Assembly (NCBI RefSeq): GCF_038087665.1
Contig: NZ_CP149925.1
Span: 310,001 to 374,000, forward strand
Reading direction: 5' to 3'
DNA: 64,000 bases
Origin: Gallaecimonas sp. GXIMD4217
GTDB taxonomy: Bacteria > Pseudomonadota > Gammaproteobacteria > Enterobacterales > Gallaecimonadaceae
The notes under the pieces were generated by a model. The model was not told the DNA's origin. It searched no databases and saw only the letters and a program-made list of their open reading frames with translations. The position numbers and the translations under genes were made by a program. Shown piece by piece: positions 10,357 to 18,800 of the stretch (position 1 is the stretch's first letter; each line of letters opens with the position of its first letter).

Positions 10357-10905
10357 TTATTTATGCATGCCGCGGATCGGGTAGTTATTGCCCGGGTCGC
10401 GGATCCAGCCGAGGCCGCTAACCAGTGCCGAGAGCTCCGGCCTGACAAAGGGGTTATTTGAAATATCCATCACCTGAATTCTGCCTTCGGCATTGACGAC
10501 AAAAAGTGCCGGCTCTGCAAAGGGGTGATCCGTTTCCTGTGGTGAACGGGGATCTGAAATATACACACCCAGTTCTTTCATCTGCTCCAGGGTCAGGCCA
10601 TAGGCGAGGGGGAAGGAAATGTCCAGCTGGGCCAGGTGCTCCTGCAGCTGTGCTTTGCTGTCGCCGGATACCGCAATAATATCGACACCGGTGTTAAGCA
10701 ATTCTGCCTTAAACTGCTCCAGGTTATTAAGGTAACGCGTGCACAGGGGGCAGTGGCGGCCCCGGTAAACAACAACCAGTTGCCAGTCGGCCCCGTTTGC
10801 CGGTTTGCCGAGCACTGCCTGCTCTCCGTTCAAAAGTGTTGCTGATATCTTCGGAAACACACTGCCCGGATGCAGTTTGTTGGTGTATATCAGTTCGTTA
10901 GGCAT
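10357..10905 (-). CDS. Peroxiredoxin-like (AhpC/TSA, redoxin) protein
   Basis: This 182-residue thioredoxin-fold protein has a peroxiredoxin-like active site C52-P-L-C55 in YRGRHCPLCTRYL. That pattern differs from the PxxxT/SxxC of classical 2-Cys peroxiredoxins and resembles the PRX-like/thiol-disulfide redoxin branch. Conserved downstream features include VDIIAVSGDSKAQ and the FVVNAEGRIQ strand. It has no signal peptide, so it should be cytoplasmic, unlike the cupin encoded next. It lies 9 bp after mdaB in the same operon. The expected role is reduction of peroxides or organic electrophiles. Confidence 0.85.
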   Translation of the reverse strand: MPNELIYTNKLHPGSVFPKISATLLNGEQAVLGKPANGADWQLVVVYRGRHCPLCTRYLNNLEQFKAELLNTGVDIIAVSGDSKAQLQEHLAQLDISFPLAYGLTLEQMKELGVYISDPRSPQETDHPFAEPALFVVNAEGRIQVMDISNNPFVRPELSALVSGLGWIRDPGNNYPIRGMHK

Positions 10906-10914
10906 AACGGCTCC

Positions 10915-11496
10915 TTAAAAGTGGCTGTTCAGGTGCTTTTCAAAGCGCGCGAAGTCATTATCGATATCGGCATTTTTCATCACATCAAAACAAGCGAAGG
11001 TCGGCATCGCCTTCATGCCAAAGAACTTGAAGTTCATGTGCATGGGGAAGAGCAAATCGTCAACACTCTTGCCATCGAAAAACTCGCTTGCATCGTCGAA
11101 CGATTCCGCCGGGGCATTGAAGGTCAGTGACATCATGTACTTGGTGCCTGTCAGGGTGCCGCCTCTGCCGTAGTTGGCCTTAGGGTTATCTTGGTGGCGA
11201 CCATCACCGTTACACAGGACGCCGCCCATGCCCGCGGTGTAAATTTCATCCATATACTTTTTGAATGACCAAGGCACACCCATCCAGTTAATCGGTGTTT
11301 GCAGAAGAACAACATCTGCCCACCGATGATTTTCCAGCTCTTTCTCTACGTCGAATGCCTGCTCCATGGTTACGACGCGGGTTTGATAGCCTTTAGCCTC
11401 CAGGTGGGTAATGGCTTTATCGACCAGAGCCGCGTTAAGCTTGCCCTCAGAGAACGGGTAGTACTGGTGTGCATTGATAATTAGAACGTTTTTCAT
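10915..11496 (-). CDS. mdaB: NADPH:quinone reductase MdaB (flavodoxin-like fold)
   Basis: MdaB is an FAD-dependent two-electron quinone reductase that prevents semiquinone formation. The 193-residue length equals that of the E. coli enzyme. Diagnostic stretches are the N-terminal NVLIINAHQ strand, [33 protein letters not shown] (residues ~60-93) and [15 protein letters not shown] near 125-139. The ATG at 11496 is chosen because GGAG lies 8 bases upstream; the GTG at 11505 would overlap that site. It is the first gene of the six-gene minus-strand operon and is divergent from an HxlR regulator, a common arrangement for quinone-responsive genes. Confidence 0.92.
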   Translation of the reverse strand: MKNVLIINAHQYYPFSEGKLNAALVDKAITHLEAKGYQTRVVTMEQAFDVEKELENHRWADVVLLQTPINWMGVPWSFKKYMDEIYTAGMGGVLCNGDGRHQDNPKANYGRGGTLTGTKYMMSLTFNAPAESFDDASEFFDGKSVDDLLFPMHMNFKFFGMKAMPTFACFDVMKNADIDNDFARFEKHLNSHF

Positions 11497-11624
11497 AGAT
11501 ATCACTCCGCGAGTTGAGCTTTACCAAGGTATTCATTCCGAACAATGTGGTTTATAATAGTAACCTGTGGCCCGCAATCAACTAGTATACTTTTGGTTAC
11601 CTGCGGGCGAACGGAGGTGTTATC
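11497..11624. promoter_or_regulatory. Divergent mdaB/hxlR promoter region with operator-like repeats
   Basis: This 128-bp gap separates the divergent start codons. It holds GTAACCTGTGGCC (11560-11572) and GTTACCTGCGGGC (11596-11608), a direct repeat 36 bp apart. GTAACC (11560) and GGTTAC (11595) also form an inverted pair. Between them lies the 8-bp palindrome AGTATACT (11584-11591); its minus-strand TATACT could be a -10 for mdaB. TATAAT on the plus strand (11553-11558) could be a -10 for hxlR, but its -35 is poor. Assigning these to HxlR binding is inference. Confidence 0.45.
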
Positions 11625-11987
11625 TTGAAAAGCGTTGTGAAAACAGACAGTAAGGGGCGAAAAAAAGTTTTGAATGCCTGTATGGAGCCTTGCGCCATTG
11701 AGAAAGGAATGAGGCTGATCGGGGGTAAGTGGACAGGCTCGATTATCTATCACCTCAAGGATGAGCCAGTAAGATTCAATGACTTAACAAGGATGCTGGG
11801 CGGTGCCAGCAAGAAAATAATCGATCAGCGCCTTAAGGAGCTGGAAGCACAGGGCATGGTGTTACGCAAGGTTGTCAATACCCGTCCGATAGCGGTGACC
11901 TACGAGCTGACCGAGTTTGGTCGCTCTGCGCTTCACATCTTGGACGAGCTGCGCATCTGGTCTGAATCGAACGATATCTCTGCTTAA
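11625..11987 (+). CDS. HxlR-family winged-helix transcriptional regulator
   Basis: HxlR/DUF24 regulators are small winged-helix dimers that often sense quinones, aldehydes or disulfide stress through cysteines (YodB, CatR, QsrR, HypR). This 120-residue protein has the family core EKGMRLIGGKWTGSIIYHL at residues ~26-44, FNDLTRMLGGASKKIIDQRLKELEAQGMV as recognition region, and a wing ending TYELTEFGRSA. Two cysteines, C19 and C23 (NACMEPCAIEKG), precede the helix where the sensing cysteine of the family lies. The start is TTG, supported by GGAGGT six bases upstream. It is divergent from the mdaB operon, which it most likely controls. Confidence 0.9.
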   Translation: MKSVVKTDSKGRKKVLNACMEPCAIEKGMRLIGGKWTGSIIYHLKDEPVRFNDLTRMLGGASKKIIDQRLKELEAQGMVLRKVVNTRPIAVTYELTEFGRSALHILDELRIWSESNDISA

Positions 11988-12406
11988 ACCGGCCTTGTTG
12001 ATCAATCCATTTCTTAGGCCGACAGACCCCAACCCTGTTGGGGTCTGCAGGGCATTTCATTGACCGGCCTGCCCGAGGCCTGTTGTTCAACGCCGCGTTC
12101 CGGGTCATCGCTTCACCAACCTGGCCGATCTTGAGCGCCTTGCATGGCCATGATGGCTGTATTACCGTCCAGGGCGCTTGCGTTCAGATCGCCCTGCTCT
12201 GACCCCGTTCCACCTGATTTGTTAATCAGGACCATTCTCTGGGTGGCTTTCTGCTTTTTTGACGCTTGCCTTAACCGACGTTGTCTTTTCAATCTTCGGC
12301 AATCGCCACCATCGAAGTGGTCACTTACTCCAAGCCCCTGAATAAAGGCCCTTTTTTACTGTGGTCATGGCCGTGCAGGGCCCGTCGCGGCTGGATTTGG
12401 CCTGCC
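11988..12406. other. Non-coding gap between hxlR and the mraZ promoter
   Basis: About 420 bp in which I see no gene with a plausible start, ribosome site and family resemblance on either strand. Composition is intermediate between the AT-richer block on the left and the dcw cluster on the right. The one clear structure is the hairpin at 12024-12046. It may contain remnants of older genes, but nothing is recognisable. Confidence 0.6.
12024..12046 (+). terminator. Perfect hairpin, possible terminator of hxlR
   Basis: AGACCCCAAC / GTTGGGGTCT forms a 10-bp perfect stem with a 3-base loop (CCT), 37 bp after the hxlR stop. No T-run follows, so it is either a Rho-assisted terminator, an mRNA-stabilising hairpin or a protein site. 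Confidence 0.4.
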
Positions 12407-12436
12407 TTGACAAGGATCGAGAGCAGCCCCTAGACT
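12407..12436 (+). promoter_or_regulatory. Predicted mraZ promoter (Pmra)
   Basis: Perfect -35 TTGACA (12407-12412), 18-bp spacer, and -10 TAGACT (12431-12436). The predicted start of transcription, near 12443, falls at the first MraZ repeat. This should be the main promoter of the division and cell-wall cluster. Confidence 0.7.
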
Positions 12437-12443
12437 TGGCACT

Positions 12444-12473
12444 GTGGGAAATTGTGGGGTTTTGTGGTTAATT
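12444..12473 (+). promoter_or_regulatory. MraZ operator: three GTGG(G) repeats with 10-bp period
   Basis: Three direct repeats begin at 12444 (GTGGGAAATT), 12454 (GTGGGGTTTT) and 12464 (GTGGTTAATT), exactly one helical turn apart. MraZ is known to bind TGGGN repeats separated by 5 bp in front of its own operon in E. coli. The first two repeats are full matches and the third is degenerate. The position just after the predicted -10 fits autorepression. Confidence 0.8.
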
Positions 12474-12498
12474 TTGATTGCCGCAAGGAAGAAAACGC

Positions 12499-12954
12499 AT
12501 GTTTCGTGGTGCAAGCGAAGTCAGCCTCGATACCAAGGGGCGCCTGGCGATCCCTCGCCGCTATCGTGACCAGCTGTTGGCCGACTGTGACGGCCAGCTG
12601 GTGTGCACCATTGATATCAACCAGCCCTGCCTGCTGCTCTACCCCTTGCCGGAATGGGAAATCATTGAACGCAAACTGAGCCGCCTGTCCTCCATGATCC
12701 CGGCCGAACGGCGCCTGCAGCGACTGCTGCTGGGCTATGCCACCGAGCTGGACATGGACAAGCAGGGGCGGATCTTGCTGTCCGGCGTGTTGAGAAGCCA
12801 CGCCGGCCTCGACAAGAACACCATGCTGGTGGGGCAGCTGAACAAATTCGAGATTTGGTCCGACAGCGCCTGGCAAAGCCAGATCGCCTCGGATCTGGAC
12901 GCCCTGGGCCAGGAGCCCGGACTCACCGAAGCACTACAGGAATTTTCGCTTTGA
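12499..12954 (+). CDS. mraZ: Transcriptional regulator MraZ
   Basis: MraZ is a ring-shaped AbrB-fold DNA-binding protein that represses the mra/dcw operon, including its own gene. The 151-residue product starts [23 protein letters not shown], and the second SpoVT/AbrB half repeats the motif as [19 protein letters not shown] near residues 76-94. The start at 12499 has AAGGAAG upstream; an in-frame ATG at 12478 would add residues foreign to the family. It is first in the cluster and overlaps rsmH. The operator just upstream supports autoregulation. Confidence 0.97.
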   Translation: MFRGASEVSLDTKGRLAIPRRYRDQLLADCDGQLVCTIDINQPCLLLYPLPEWEIIERKLSRLSSMIPAERRLQRLLLGYATELDMDKQGRILLSGVLRSHAGLDKNTMLVGQLNKFEIWSDSAWQSQIASDLDALGQEPGLTEALQEFSL

Positions 12955-13904
12955 ACCAACAGGCCGAACACCTCAGCGTCTTGCTGCAAGAATCCATCGA
13001 TGCCCTGGCCATCAAGCCGGACGGCACCTATATCGATGGCACCTTCGGCCGTGGCGGCCACTCCCGGGCCATCCTCAAGGTGCTTGGCGAGCAGGGCCGC
13101 CTGTTCGGCATCGACCGCGACCCCCAGGCCGTGGCCGTGGGCCAGGCCCTGGAGCAGGAAGACCCCAGGTTCACCATGGTTCGGGGGCCCTTCTCCGGCC
13201 TGGAAGGCTATGCCGAGCAGCATGAACTGCTGGGCCAGGTGGACGGCATACTGCTGGATCTGGGGGTTTCTTCGCCGCAGCTGGATGATGCCGAGCGGGG
13301 CTTCAGCTTCCTGCGCGACGGCCCCCTGGACATGCGCATGGATCCCCACAGCGGCGAAAGCGCCGCCGACTGGCTGAACCGGGCCGACGAGCAGGACATC
13401 GCCTGGGTGCTCAAGACCTTCGGCGAGGAGCGCTACAGCCGCCGCATCGCCCGGGCCATAGTGGCGCGCCGCCAGGAGGCGCCCCTGGCCCGTACCGGCG
13501 AGCTGGCCGACCTCATCGCCAAGGCCGCCCCCAGCAAGGAAAAGCACAAGCACCCGGCCACCCGCTCCTTCCAGGCCATCCGCATCTATGTGAACAGCGA
13601 ACTGGACGAGGTGAAGACGGCCCTGGAGGCCGCCCTCAAGGTGCTGGCCCCGGGCGGCCGCCTGGCGGTGATCAGCTTCCACTCCTTGGAAGACCGCCTG
13701 GTCAAGCAGTTCATCCGTGCCCAGGAAAAGGGCCCCGAGCTGCCCCCCGGCCTGCCGGTGACAGAGGACCAGATCCGTCGCCACCAGAAGCTCAAGTCCC
13801 TGGGCAAGCCCATCTTCCCCAGCGAGGCCGAGACCCAGGCCAACCCCAGGGCCCGCAGCTCGGTGCTGAGGATAGCCATGCGCACGGGGGAGCCCGATGC
13901 GTGA
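12951..13904 (+). CDS. rsmH: 16S rRNA (cytosine1402-N4)-methyltransferase
   Basis: RsmH methylates N4 of C1402 in 16S rRNA, the same nucleotide whose ribose is methylated by RsmI, encoded 6 kb upstream. The 317-residue protein starts (M)[18 protein letters not shown] and contains the SAM-binding [16 protein letters not shown] (residues ~25-40), [14 protein letters not shown] near 100 and [15 protein letters not shown] near 242-256. The start is a TTG (12951) forming TTGA with the mraZ stop, with AGGA 10 bases upstream. Longer in-frame starts inside mraZ would add unrelated residues. It overlaps ftsL by 8 bp. Confidence 0.95.
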   Translation: MNQQAEHLSVLLQESIDALAIKPDGTYIDGTFGRGGHSRAILKVLGEQGRLFGIDRDPQAVAVGQALEQEDPRFTMVRGPFSGLEGYAEQHELLGQVDGILLDLGVSSPQLDDAERGFSFLRDGPLDMRMDPHSGESAADWLNRADEQDIAWVLKTFGEERYSRRIARAIVARRQEAPLARTGELADLIAKAAPSKEKHKHPATRSFQAIRIYVNSELDEVKTALEAALKVLAPGGRLAVISFHSLEDRLVKQFIRAQEKGPELPPGLPVTEDQIRRHQKLKSLGKPIFPSEAETQANPRARSSVLRIAMRTGEPDA

Positions 13905-14211
13905 TCGCCAGCCGAAACTGACCCGGGTTATGGCAGAGGAGTTATGGCAGTCCAAGGGGCTGCTTTTGCTGTTTTTGGCGGTGGTGATTTCCGCCTTCGC
14001 CGTGGTCTACCTGGCCCACCACAACAGGCTGCAGACCGCCGAACGGGAACGGCTGCGGGTGGAGCGGGAACAGCTGGATGTGGAATGGCGCAACCTCAAC
14101 CTCGAGGAGGGCGCCCTGGCCGAACACAGCCGGGTCGAGGAGCTGGCCCGCAAGCAGCTCAACATGACGCGGGCGCTGCCCAATGACGAGAAGGTGATCG
14201 CACTGCAATGA
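13897..14211 (+). CDS. ftsL: Cell division protein FtsL
   Basis: FtsL is a bitopic divisome protein that works with FtsB and FtsQ and helps activate FtsWI. The 104-residue product has a short cytoplasmic tail, one membrane helix ([21 protein letters not shown], residues ~21-41) and a periplasmic coiled coil of heptad-like [21 protein letters not shown]. It ends with the usual [20 protein letters not shown] region. It overlaps rsmH by 8 bp and ftsI by 4 bp (ATGA), so expression is tightly coupled. Confidence 0.94.
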   Translation: MRDRQPKLTRVMAEELWQSKGLLLLFLAVVISAFAVVYLAHHNRLQTAERERLRVEREQLDVEWRNLNLEEGALAEHSRVEELARKQLNMTRALPNDEKVIALQ

Positions 14212-15950
14212 GCAGACAGGCGCGCAAACAGACCAAGCCAGGGGTGATCAACTGGCGCCACCTCTTCGCCATCGCGGCGATGGGGCTGGTCTTTTTCGCC
14301 TTGATGGCCAGGGCCGCCTACATCCAGGTGGTGGAGCCGGACCGGCTGCGCCAGGAAGGGGATCTGCGCTCGGTACGGGTCACCTCCACCCAGGTGCCCA
14401 GGGGCATCATCACCGATCGCCACGGCAAGGAGCTGGCCATCTCGGTGCCGGTGCAGGCGGTCTATGCCGATCCCAAGGTGGTCAACAAGCGCGGCGGACT
14501 CAGCGACATGCGCCGCTGGCAGGCCCTGGCCGATGTGCTGGGAGCGGATCGCGACGAGCTGGTGGCCAAGGTCAGCGAGGATCCCAACCGCCGCTTCGTC
14601 TACCTGCAGCGGCAGGTGACGCCGGTGATGGCGGACTACATCCGCAAGCTGAAGATCCCCGGGGTCGGCCTCAAGCGCGAATCCAAGCGCTACTATCCCA
14701 CCGGCGAGGTGGACGCCCACGTCATCGGCTTCACCAACATCGACGACCATGGCCTGGAAGGCATAGAGCGGACCTATGACGAGCTGCTCACCGGCACCAA
14801 CGGCAAGCGCAAGGTGCGCCGGGACGGCCTGGGCCGGGTGGTCGAATCCCTGGGCCAGCTGCAGGCACCGGAAAAGCCCCAGGACATTACCCTGACTTTG
14901 GACCAGCGCATCCAGTCGCTGGCCTACCGTGAGTTGAAAAAGGCCGTGCGCTACTATGAAGCCACCAGCGGCTCCGTTGTGGTCGTCGATGTCCGCAGCG
15001 GGGAAGTGTTGGCCATGGCCAATGTGCCCTCCTACAACCCCAACAACAGGGCCAACGTCAAAGCCTACCAGCTCCGTAACCGCGCCATTACCGACACTTT
15101 CGAACCCGGTTCGACGGTGAAACCGCTGGCGGTAGTGGGCGCGCTGGAGCATGGTAGCGTCAGCTTCGACGAACGGGTGGACACCAGCCCCGGCTGGATG
15201 CGCCTGGGCGGCAGTATCGTCAAGGATCCCCGCAACCGGGGCCGGCTCGATCTGGCCACCATACTGCAGACCTCCTCCAACATGGGCGTGGCCAAGCTGG
15301 CCCTGTCCATCAGCAAGGACCAGCTGCTCGGCACCTTCGCCGACTTCGGCTTCGGCTCCGACACCGGCCTGGGCCTGGTGGGCGAGAGCAGCGGCATCTT
15401 CCACGATACCCGCAGCCGCTGGTCCGATTTCGAGCTGGCCACCCTGTCCTTCGGCTATGGCCTGTCGGTGACCCCGGTGCAGCTGGCCCGGGCCTACGCC
15501 TTGCTGGGCAACAACGGCAAGCGCCGGCCCCTGTCCATCATCAAGAATGGCGTCGAACTGCCCGCCGAGCAGGTCATAGACCCCGAGGTGGCCAACCGGG
15601 TGCTGACCATGATGGAAACCGTGATCACCGACGGCTCCGGCAAGAAGGCCGCCGTGGCCGGTTACCGGGTCGCCGGCAAGACCGGCACCAGCCGCAAGGC
15701 GGTGGCCGGCGGCTACGGCGACGACTACGTGGCCAGCTTTGCCGGCGTGGCGCCGGTGTCCGATCCCAGGCTGGCCATAGTGGTGATGATCAACGAGCCC
15801 GGTGGCGAGCTTTATTACGGCTCCCAGGTGGCGGCGCCGGTATTCTCCGCCGTCATGGGCGGCAGCCTGCAGCTCCTCAACGTGCCGCCGGACGCGGCGA
15901 CCCCGGAAATGAAGGTGGCCAAGACCACCAAGGAGGACAACCATGGCTGA
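14208..15950 (+). CDS. ftsI: Septal peptidoglycan transpeptidase PBP3 (FtsI)
   Basis: FtsI is the class B penicillin-binding protein that crosslinks septal peptidoglycan with FtsW. The 580-residue protein has one N-terminal membrane helix (residues ~16-36), the dimerisation/pedestal domain with RGIITDRHGKELAISVP, and a transpeptidase domain. Catalytic motifs are in place: S302-T-V-K (GSTVKPL), S356/S357-N358 (TSSNMGVAKLA) and K491-T-G (GKTGTSRK), close to the E. coli numbering. The start overlaps ftsL by 4 bp, and the end overlaps murE by 8 bp. Confidence 0.97.
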   Translation: MSRQARKQTKPGVINWRHLFAIAAMGLVFFALMARAAYIQVVEPDRLRQEGDLRSVRVTSTQVPRGIITDRHGKELAISVPVQAVYADPKVVNKRGGLSDMRRWQALADVLGADRDELVAKVSEDPNRRFVYLQRQVTPVMADYIRKLKIPGVGLKRESKRYYPTGEVDAHVIGFTNIDDHGLEGIERTYDELLTGTNGKRKVRRDGLGRVVESLGQLQAPEKPQDITLTLDQRIQSLAYRELKKAVRYYEATSGSVVVVDVRSGEVLAMANVPSYNPNNRANVKAYQLRNRAITDTFEPGSTVKPLAVVGALEHGSVSFDERVDTSPGWMRLGGSIVKDPRNRGRLDLATILQTSSNMGVAKLALSISKDQLLGTFADFGFGSDTGLGLVGESSGIFHDTRSRWSDFELATLSFGYGLSVTPVQLARAYALLGNNGKRRPLSIIKNGVELPAEQVIDPEVANRVLTMMETVITDGSGKKAAVAGYRVAGKTGTSRKAVAGGYGDDYVASFAGVAPVSDPRLAIVVMINEPGGELYYGSQVAAPVFSAVMGGSLQLLNVPPDAATPEMKVAKTTKEDNHG

Positions 15951-17421
15951 GCGGAACCTGAAGGCCCTGCTGGCCCCCTGGTGCCAGCTGGATAGCGACA
16001 TCACCGTCAGCGAACTGGTGCTGGACTCCCGTAAGGCCGGCCCCGGCACCGCCTTCGTGGCCATTCCCGGCCACCGGCTGGACGGCCGCGACTTCATCAA
16101 TGCCGCCCTCGGGCAGGGGGTCGGCGCCGTGATCAGCGAAGGCGAGGCCGGGGTCATCCACCATGGCGCCGTGCCCGAGGTGCGCATTCCCGACCTGCGC
16201 CGGCGGCTGTCGGCCCTGGCGCTGCGCTTTTACGGCGAGCCGGCCCTGAAGGCGGTCGGCGTCACCGGCACCAACGGCAAGACCACCACCAGCCAGCTGC
16301 TGGCCCAACTCTGCGAGGCCCAGCAGATCCCCGCCGGCATCATCGGCACCCTGGGCTGGGGGCGCTGGGGCCAACTGACTCCCAGCCTCAACACCACCCC
16401 GGACGCCATCGGCGTCGCCGCCACCCTGGCCGAGCTCGACCGCCAGGGCTGCCAGGTGGCGGCCATGGAGGTGTCCTCCCATGCCCTGAGCCAGGGCCGG
16501 GTCAGCGCCGTGCCCTTCAGGCTGGCCATCTTCACCAACCTGAGCCGGGATCACCTGGACTACCACGGCACCATGGGCGCCTATGCCGCCGCCAAGGCCC
16601 AGCTGCTGGACTGGCCCAGCCTGGATGCGGCCATCATCAACCTGGACGACCCCATAGGCGAGGCCTGGATCCGTGAACGCAAGGGCGACCAGAAGGTGGT
16701 GGCCTACAGCCTCGCCCCCATCCCCGCCGAGGTCGCCGAGCACCGCCTGTGGCTTGAGAACATCCGCTTCCACCTGGGCGGCGTCACCGCCGACGTGGCC
16801 GGCAGCTATGGCGAGGCGGTGATCACCTCGCCCCTGGTGGGCCGCTTCAATCTCTACAACCTGCTGGCGGCCATGGCCGCCGGCCTGGAGCTGGGCCTGC
16901 CCCTGGGCCACCTGGCCGCCGCCGCCTCCACCCTCAGGTCGGTGGACGGGCGCATGCAAACCTTCACCGCCCCCGGCAAGCCCATGGTGGTGGTGGACTA
17001 CGCCCACACCCCGGACGCCCTGGCCCAGGCCCTGGCCGCGCTCAGGCCCCACTGCCGGGGCCGGCTTTGGTGCCTGTTCGGCTGTGGTGGCGACCGTGAT
17101 CCGGGCAAGCGCCCGGAAATGGCCGCCGTGGTGGAGCGGCAGGCCGATCAAGGCCTGATCACCGCCGACAACCCCAGAAGCGAGGCGGTTGAGACCATCA
17201 TTCAGCAAATGTTGGCCGGCTGCCGTTATGGTGAGGCCATGACCGTTGAGCCGGATCGGCGCCTGGCCATCAGGAAGGCCATTGCCGAGGCCGGTCCCGA
17301 CGACGTGGTGCTCATCGCCGGCAAGGGCCATGAGGATTACCAGGAGATCGCCGGCGAGCGGTTGCCGTTCAGTGACATTGACGAGGTCCAGCTGGCGCTG
17401 GCCGAGGGGACAACATGCTGA
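15943..17421 (+). CDS. murE: UDP-MurNAc-tripeptide synthetase (meso-diaminopimelate-adding)
   Basis: MurE adds the third amino acid to the peptidoglycan precursor. The 492-residue enzyme has the Mur-ligase ATP loop GVTGTNGKTTTSQLLAQL (residues ~105-122), the TNLSRDHLDYHGTM segment near 197-210, and the amino-acid selection motif DNPRSE near residue 409. DNPR indicates meso-diaminopimelate rather than lysine, as expected in a Gram-negative bacterium. It overlaps ftsI by 8 bp and murF by 7 bp. Confidence 0.97.
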   Translation: MAERNLKALLAPWCQLDSDITVSELVLDSRKAGPGTAFVAIPGHRLDGRDFINAALGQGVGAVISEGEAGVIHHGAVPEVRIPDLRRRLSALALRFYGEPALKAVGVTGTNGKTTTSQLLAQLCEAQQIPAGIIGTLGWGRWGQLTPSLNTTPDAIGVAATLAELDRQGCQVAAMEVSSHALSQGRVSAVPFRLAIFTNLSRDHLDYHGTMGAYAAAKAQLLDWPSLDAAIINLDDPIGEAWIRERKGDQKVVAYSLAPIPAEVAEHRLWLENIRFHLGGVTADVAGSYGEAVITSPLVGRFNLYNLLAAMAAGLELGLPLGHLAAAASTLRSVDGRMQTFTAPGKPMVVVDYAHTPDALAQALAALRPHCRGRLWCLFGCGGDRDPGKRPEMAAVVERQADQGLITADNPRSEAVETIIQQMLAGCRYGEAMTVEPDRRLAIRKAIAEAGPDDVVLIAGKGHEDYQEIAGERLPFSDIDEVQLALAEGTTC

Positions 17422-18800
17422 CACTGACCCTGTCCGAGATAGCCCAGGCCCTGGGCGGCACCCTGAGCGGTGACGACAAGTCCATTACCGCCGTCAGCAC
17501 CGACGGCCGCACCCTCAAGGGGGGCGAGCTGTTCGTGGCCCTGGTGGGGGAACGCTTCGACGCCCACGACTTCATCGACCAGGTGCAAGCCGCCGGCGCC
17601 GCCGCCCTGCTGGTGAGCAAAGACGTGGACAGCGCCCTGCCGCAGATCCGGGTTCAGGACACCCGCCTGGCCCTGGGCCTGCTGGGCCAGTACGTGCGTG
17701 ACCGGGTGGCGCCGACCGTGGCGGCCCTGACCGGCTCCTGCGGCAAGACCACCGTCAAGGAGATGTTGGCCGCCATCCTCGGCCAGCAGGCGCCGGTGCT
17801 CTACACCGCCGGTAACTTCAACAACGATATCGGCGTGCCCCTGACCCTGCTGCGCCTGGAGCCGGAGCACCGCTTCGCTGTGATGGAGCTGGGCGCCAAC
17901 CACGAAGGGGAAATCGCCTACACCGCCGCCCTGGTGCGGCCCAGGGTGGCCCTGGTCAACAACGTGGCAGCCGCCCACCTGGAGGGCTTCGGTACCCTGA
18001 GCGGGGTGGCCAGGGCCAAGGGCGAGATCTACGGCGCCCTGGACCGGGACGGTATCGCCGTGGTCAACCTGGACGACGATTTCGCCCAGGACTGGCTGGG
18101 CCGGCTGCAGGACCGGGAGGTGCTCACCTTCGGCCAGCGCCCGGATGCCGATATCCGCGCTGAGCAAGTACTCACAAGGGACGACGGCTGCAGCCAATTT
18201 AAGCTGGTGCTGAAGCAGCAATCTGTGGCAGTCTCTTTGCCCTTGCCGGGGCGCCACAACGTGGCCAATGCCCTGGCCGCCGCCGCCATGGCCCATGCCC
18301 TGGGGGTAACGCCGGCGCTGATCGCCAGCGGCCTGGCCACCGTCAAACCGGTGCCGGGCCGGCTCAATGTGCTGCCCCTGGGTGAGCGCGGCCGCCTTAT
18401 CGACGACACCTACAACGCCTCTGTGGGGGCCGTGATGGCGGCCATAGATCTGCTGGCCGGCTACGGCGGCCGGCGGGTGCTGGTGCTCGGCGACCTCGGC
18501 GAGCTGGGCGAGAAGGCCCGCCATTACCATGCCGAGCTGGGCCGCTATGCCAAGGAAAAGGGCATCGACAACCTGCTGACCCAGGGCGTGCTGAGCCAGG
18601 CGGCCAGCGACGCCTTCGGTCTTGGCGCCGGTCACTTCGACGACAAAGAAACCCTGGTCACCAGGCTGGAAGCCCTGCTGGCCGACGAACAACAGCCCAT
18701 CAGCATCCTGGTCAAGGGTGCCCGCAGCGCGCGGATGGAAGCAGTAGTAGAAAAGGTGGCCGCCGGACCCCTGGCGCGCCCGGAGGTAGTTGCATGTTAG
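17415..18800 (+). CDS. murF: UDP-MurNAc-tripeptide:D-alanyl-D-alanine ligase
   Basis: MurF completes the UDP-MurNAc-pentapeptide by adding D-Ala-D-Ala, made by the Ddl enzyme encoded later in this cluster. The 461-residue protein has the P-loop [19 protein letters not shown] (residues ~107-125), the [14 protein letters not shown] motif near 134-147 and the [17 protein letters not shown] segment near 327-343. It overlaps murE by 7 bp and mraY by 7 bp. A short central patch (18150-18240) uses more AT-ending codons than the rest of the gene. Confidence 0.97.
   Translation: MLTLTLSEIAQALGGTLSGDDKSITAVSTDGRTLKGGELFVALVGERFDAHDFIDQVQAAGAAALLVSKDVDSALPQIRVQDTRLALGLLGQYVRDRVAPTVAALTGSCGKTTVKEMLAAILGQQAPVLYTAGNFNNDIGVPLTLLRLEPEHRFAVMELGANHEGEIAYTAALVRPRVALVNNVAAAHLEGFGTLSGVARAKGEIYGALDRDGIAVVNLDDDFAQDWLGRLQDREVLTFGQRPDADIRAEQVLTRDDGCSQFKLVLKQQSVAVSLPLPGRHNVANALAAAAMAHALGVTPALIASGLATVKPVPGRLNVLPLGERGRLIDDTYNASVGAVMAAIDLLAGYGGRRVLVLGDLGELGEKARHYHAELGRYAKEKGIDNLLTQGVLSQAASDAFGLGAGHFDDKETLVTRLEALLADEQQPISILVKGARSARMEAVVEKVAAGPLARPEVVAC

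Noticed and set aside
14007-16187. 726-codon open frame opposite ftsL, ftsI and murE
   Set aside because: It crosses three certain overlapping genes and shows no domain.
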